Assembly (NCBI RefSeq): GCF_900155685.1
Contig: NZ_LT732548.1
Location: 713,179-760,861 of the forward strand
Direction of reading: 5' to 3'
DNA length: 47,683 bases
From: Paenibacillus bouchesdurhonensis
GTDB taxonomy: Bacteria > Bacillota > Bacilli > Paenibacillales > Paenibacillaceae
Shown here: positions 44,345 to 47,683 of the stretch, piece by piece
How positions within the stretch are numbered: the stretch's first letter is position 1
Layout of the letters: each line of letters starts with the position of its first letter
Translations under genes and position numbers: made by a program
The notes under the pieces: generated by a model
Databases searched by the model: none
Seen by the model: the letters and a program-made list of their open reading frames with translations, nothing else
Told to the model about the DNA's origin: nothing

Positions 44345-45698
44345 TCTCATAGACTCCTTTAATTATAGTTTTATAACTGAGCAAGGTCTCTTGGGATGCC
44401 ATATCTCTATATTGTTCAAATAGCCCCATACATTTAAGCATACACTTTCTATTGTTTATAAAGGCGGATTTTTCAAGTCCCTTAAGTAAAAATGAGAATG
44501 CAGTAGTATAATTTTTCTTTTTGAGATAATAGTAAGCAAGATTATGTAATAACAATGGATAAAGGTTTGTACTATAGTGACTTTTGAAGATGTCAATAGT
44601 CGTGTTCTCATTAACATAGGCTGCAAGTTCGGATTCAAATTGCTTGAGTATATGATCTACATTAAAATGATATCGATTAGCTGCTTCCATAATATTGAAT
44701 AAAGCTGGGATAAGTTCATCTTGTTCTTTTTCGATATAAACAACGTACTCCGGAAGTACACTGGCATCTCCACACCTTAGCTTATTCACATAAGTATTGG
44801 CCTGCGCCCATTCCAGAAAAACATTTTTCCAGTGCCGGGTGTTGTCGTCATCCTCTTTAACCCAGCTTAAATCGGCATAGCAGGAGGTATATTGTAGTGC
44901 CTGCTCGTAATCTCTCCGCGTATCGTAAACATCGGCATGGAATAGGTTGGCTAATGCTATATATGTAAACAAGGGTCTGCTTGGTTTAGAGTTTTTTTGG
45001 ATCATGATAGGTCTTGCAGAGAAGTACAGCGTTTTGGCCAAATGGCCTAGTCTGTTTGCTATCATTTCTACTTTATCCCACTGACTTAAAGTTCGATATA
45101 TATTACCCAGGTCTCTCAAAGCATCTAGCTGATCAAGTTCATCCAATCTTTCCACGTAAGGCTCGAATAGTATAGCTGTATTATAGTTCTTCTCTTGGTT
45201 CGTTCCCAGGCGGATTAAGAATAGCCGATATTGGCAGAAGGCCAGCCGTTCAGAATGTTGATGCCTCTCGCTAAGAGCCACATTTTCAAACAATAGTTCT
45301 GCTGCTTTAAGCTTGGTCTGCTGATAGAGGTCTTCCGCTACATCGAACAGAAGGGGAGTGTACATCAGATTATCCATTAACAAATGGATCACTTGCTTCA
45401 TACAATCTAATTTGTCGAGATCCGCGCAGCGGTATAAAAACGGTTTGAATCTACGCCAGTTGAGGGTATTTTGGCTTAAATGATCTTTAATATATTGCTC
45501 GTAAAAAAATCCCTCTGGATAATTCATTACTTTCGTAAGTCGATCCAAATGATCTACTGTTAATATTTTGTTTTTGTTTAATATGGAACTAAGCGTGCCT
45601 GCGTTTATATCGGATTTGCTTGCTAATTTCCTAAGATTCATATCTTTCCGGCTCATAAAATCGACGATATGCTGGAGAACGGAAGATGTACAGCTCAT
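44307..45698 (-). CDS. HTH/TPR peptide-responsive regulator (AimR/Alo/PlcR-like)
   Basis: 463 residues from ATG 45698, which has AGAAGG about 9 nt upstream; an earlier ATG at 45707 overlaps that site. The N-terminal helix-turn-helix is at about 15-58 (MNLRKLASKSDINAGTLSSI). The remaining 400 residues are alpha-helical repeats without strict TPR consensus, for example LDALRDLGNIYRTLSQWDKV and LLLHNLAYYYLKKKNYTTAFSFLLKG, the fold used by RRNPP-type peptide receptors. The peptide gene overlapping its end is the likely source of the ligand. No phage genes are near, so it looks like a chromosomal system; the target genes are unknown. Confidence 0.85.
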   Translation of the reverse strand: MSCTSSVLQHIVDFMSRKDMNLRKLASKSDINAGTLSSILNKNKILTVDHLDRLTKVMNYPEGFFYEQYIKDHLSQNTLNWRRFKPFLYRCADLDKLDCMKQVIHLLMDNLMYTPLLFDVAEDLYQQTKLKAAELLFENVALSERHQHSERLAFCQYRLFLIRLGTNQEKNYNTAILFEPYVERLDELDQLDALRDLGNIYRTLSQWDKVEMIANRLGHLAKTLYFSARPIMIQKNSKPSRPLFTYIALANLFHADVYDTRRDYEQALQYTSCYADLSWVKEDDDNTRHWKNVFLEWAQANTYVNKLRCGDASVLPEYVVYIEKEQDELIPALFNIMEAANRYHFNVDHILKQFESELAAYVNENTTIDIFKSHYSTNLYPLLLHNLAYYYLKKKNYTTAFSFLLKGLEKSAFINNRKCMLKCMGLFEQYRDMASQETLLSYKTIIKGVYENEEKNPSISFDS

Positions 45699-45806
45699 AC
45701 AAATCATCCTTCTTCAGAAGTATTCTTACAGAATTGCATAGTGATTAAAAAAAAGCTTCCGCCATCAAAATATGTCTTTATATCCTTCAAATGTTAATCT
45801 ATTACA

Positions 45807-45835
45807 AATATAAACAATATTTAATGGTGGGTCAA
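45807..45835 (-). promoter_or_regulatory. Promoter of the TPR regulator-peptide transcript
   Basis: On the minus strand, TTGACC (45835-45830), a 17-bp spacer, and TATATT (45812-45807) give a good sigma-A promoter about 110 nt upstream of the regulator start. The rest of the 331-bp gap is AT-rich. Confidence 0.65.
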
Positions 45836-46029
45836 TTACCTTTAGAAGAATGTCTATATTATGACATAAATTGGACTATGCATATAGAAATATAAATTCT
45901 CGTTTGGAAGGGTTTATAGCTAGAGTCTGCACGGAATGTCTGATAAACTAAATAAGTTATCGTCGCTACATTTCAAATTTAATGGATATGATTTACGAGG
46001 GTCGATACTACGACCTCTGGGAGGAATAT

Positions 46030-47683
46030 ATGAGCAGCACAACATTAACACGGCAAGACGTAGAGTTGTTAGCGCCGGCGGGCGATTGGGATTGTATGCG
46101 CGCTGCGGTGGCGAATGGGGCGGATGCGATTTTTTTTGGTGTAGAAAAGTTCAATGCTAGAGCCCGGGCGAACAACTTCCGCATGGACGAGCTCCCGGAA
46201 ATCATGGCTTTTCTGCACAGCTATGGGGTCAAGGGGTTTCTGACCTTCAATATTCTCGTGTTTGAGGATGAACTGCGGGATGCGGCTGAATTGATCGAGG
46301 CTTGCATTGATGCGGGCGTGGACGCGGTGATCGTGCAGGATTTGGGACTGGTTAAAATGATTCGGGAAATGTCGCCGGACTTTCCGATTCACGGTTCGAC
46401 CCAGATGACGATTACTTCGCCGGAAGCGGTGGAGTTCACGAAGCCATGGAACATGGAACGTGTTGTGCTAGGCCGCGAGAATAATTTGAAGCAAATCCAG
46501 AAAATCGGGGAACAGGCGAAGCTGCCGATGGAAGTATTTGTCCACGGGGCGCTTTGCGTTTCGTATTCGGGACAATGCCTGACTTCGGAAATGTGGGGCG
46601 GCCGCTCCGCAAACCGGGGCGAATGCGCTCAGGCCTGCCGTCTCCCCTATGACCTGATGGTGGACGGGGAGCAGAAGCCGATGGGGGATGTGGCGTACTT
46701 GCTGTCTCCGAAGGATCTGGCGGCAATTGACCTGATGCCGGAGCTCATCGAAGCTGGCGTGACGTCCTTTAAAATCGAGGGCCGCTTGAAAAGCCCGGAA
46801 TATGTCGCTAACGTAGTGAGCAAATACCGCAAGGCGATTGACCGTTATTTTGATGGGGAGAATGCCCGGCCGTCGAAGGAAGAGGTTCGTGAGCTGCAGC
46901 AGAGCTTCTCGCGCGGTTTTACGCACGGCTTCTTGGAGGGCACGAATAACAAAAAGCTCGTGGAAGGTACGTTTCCGAAGAGCCGGGGCGTGTATCTAGG
47001 CCGGGTGGAGCAGGTGCTGCGCGACGGCGTGGTATGCCGCCTGGAGGCTCCTGTGAAGCGCGGAGACGGGATCGTCTTTGACGCTGGAGATCCGACGAAA
47101 AAAGAAGAAGGCGGACGTGTCTACGATTTGCGCCGCAAAGGTGTGAAGCTGGAAGGCGAAGCGGACGAGAAATGGATCGTCGATATTATACCGGGACGGA
47201 ATGACGTCGATCTGCGCAAGGTTCACGTCGGCGACCGGATTTGGAAGACGAGCGATCCAGCGCTGGATAAAAGACTGCGCCAGACGTTCGAGACGGACAA
47301 GCCGTACCGGGTATTCCCGGTGCAAGTCCGCGCTACGGGGCGGGCCGGCGAGCCGCTGGCAACCTTCTGGAGCGATGTGCAGAAGGGAACAACGGTGCGC
47401 GTCGACTCCGAGCTGCTGCTCGAGACGGCGCAGAAGCGGCCGATGGACGACGCCCTGCTCGAAGAGCAGTTCGGCCGTCTCGGCGGCACGCTGTTTCAGC
47501 TTGAGCGCTTGGATGCATCGCTGCATGGCGATGTGATCCTGCCGATGCGAGAGCTGAACAGCATCCGCCGGCGCGCAGTGGAGCTGCTCGCCGGCGAACG
47601 GCCAAAGCCGCCCGTTTACGTGAAACGGGCGGATGCCGCCACCGCGGCCGCAGCTGTGCTGGGCGCGGAGGCGGGAGGCGCAC
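46030..47683 (+). CDS. U32 family peptidase, long RlhA/DUF3656-type (3' end cut by window)
   Basis: Open from ATG 46030 (GGGAGGAAT ribosome site) to the window end, 551 codons seen. The signature EVFVHGALCVSYSGQCLTS with MWGGRSANRGECAQACRLPY carries the Cys residues expected to hold a 4Fe-4S cluster. The start DVELLAPAGDWDCMRAAVANGADAIFFGV is the usual U32 TIM-barrel beginning. After the core (to about residue 330) a long further region follows, including DVDLRKVHVGDRIWKTSDP, as in the large U32 proteins with DUF3656 such as RlhA, which hydroxylates C2501 of 23S rRNA. Shorter U32 relatives (TrhP, YrrO) modify tRNA. Which activity applies cannot be told; protease activity is doubtful. Confidence 0.9.
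   Translation, partial: MSSTTLTRQDVELLAPAGDWDCMRAAVANGADAIFFGVEKFNARARANNFRMDELPEIMAFLHSYGVKGFLTFNILVFEDELRDAAELIEACIDAGVDAVIVQDLGLVKMIREMSPDFPIHGSTQMTITSPEAVEFTKPWNMERVVLGRENNLKQIQKIGEQAKLPMEVFVHGALCVSYSGQCLTSEMWGGRSANRGECAQACRLPYDLMVDGEQKPMGDVAYLLSPKDLAAIDLMPELIEAGVTSFKIEGRLKSPEYVANVVSKYRKAIDRYFDGENARPSKEEVRELQQSFSRGFTHGFLEGTNNKKLVEGTFPKSRGVYLGRVEQVLRDGVVCRLEAPVKRGDGIVFDAGDPTKKEEGGRVYDLRRKGVKLEGEADEKWIVDIIPGRNDVDLRKVHVGDRIWKTSDPALDKRLRQTFETDKPYRVFPVQVRATGRAGEPLATFWSDVQKGTTVRVDSELLLETAQKRPMDDALLEEQFGRLGGTLFQLERLDASLHGDVILPMRELNSIRRRAVELLAGERPKPPVYVKRADAATAAAAVLGAEAGGA

Noticed and set aside
46030..47683. Collagenase call for the U32 protein
   Set aside because: The U32 family was named for one report of collagenase activity, but the long DUF3656 type with Cys cluster fits RNA hydroxylation better.

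Overview
The window looks like a chromosomal segment of a Paenibacillus or close Paenibacillaceae relative (Firmicutes). The evidence is: strong AGGAGG-type ribosome sites and frequent TTG/GTG starts; YesM/YesN-type signalling beside a GH67 alpha-glucuronidase, an arrangement known from aldouronate-utilising Paenibacillus; the Bacilli order ftsE-ftsX-ctpB-minJ near uvrB-uvrA; and a peptide/TPR-regulator pair of the kind described in Paenibacillus. No tRNA, rRNA, CRISPR array, transposase or prophage gene was seen.

Layout. (1) 1-9.15 kb: arginine biosynthesis argC-J-B-D-F-G-(835 bp gap)-H, covering N-acetylglutamate to arginine with ArgJ recycling the acetyl group; argC is cut by the window edge and argH is followed by two terminators. 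(2) 9.6-11.6 kb: a lone chemoreceptor. (3) 12.2-21.2 kb: a glucuronoxylan (aldouronate) module with two CUT1 permeases, a YesM-like kinase, a lipoprotein binding protein with a full-consensus cre site over its first codons, a YesN-like AraC response regulator and a cytoplasmic GH67 alpha-glucuronidase. (4) 21.3-24.4 kb: an AT-richer pair, a MerR regulator divergent from a secreted FMN/FAD flavoprotein whose frame is interrupted by one in-frame TAG; the promoter between them has the 19-bp spacer typical of MerR targets. (5) 24.5-28.6 kb: a CynX/NimT-type MFS exporter and a VanW/G5 wall protein, both on minus, separated by 1.2 kb of repeats. (6) 28.85-35.3 kb: the division and cell-wall set ftsE, ftsX, an EnvC-like M23 hydrolase/activator, a CtpB-like S41 protease and a MinJ-like PDZ membrane protein. 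(7) 35.5-37.2 kb: motA-motB on minus. (8) 37.2-42.6 kb: uvrB-uvrA. (9) 43.1-43.3 kb: a small DUF2759-like membrane protein. (10) 44.1-45.9 kb: a minus-strand TPR/HTH regulator overlapping a previously hidden 39-codon secreted peptide gene. (11) 46.0 kb to the end: a U32 peptidase/RlhA-type protein cut by the window edge.

The most interesting item is the regulator-peptide pair at 44.2-45.7 kb. The peptide gene overlaps the regulator's 3' end by 38 bp, has a near-ideal ribosome site, encodes a Sec-type signal sequence and ends in a short Gly-rich tail (SSYGGLHGG). It has its own promoter upstream and a long hairpin downstream. It resembles AimR/AimP-like 'Alo' systems known from Paenibacillus, but this particular peptide appears to be new to me.

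The other notable feature is a set of five intergenic elements of about 185-195 bp, each built from two direct and two inverted copies of a TGGATTTC-TGTA-type unit. Two of them are attached to degenerate 15-bp tandem arrays.
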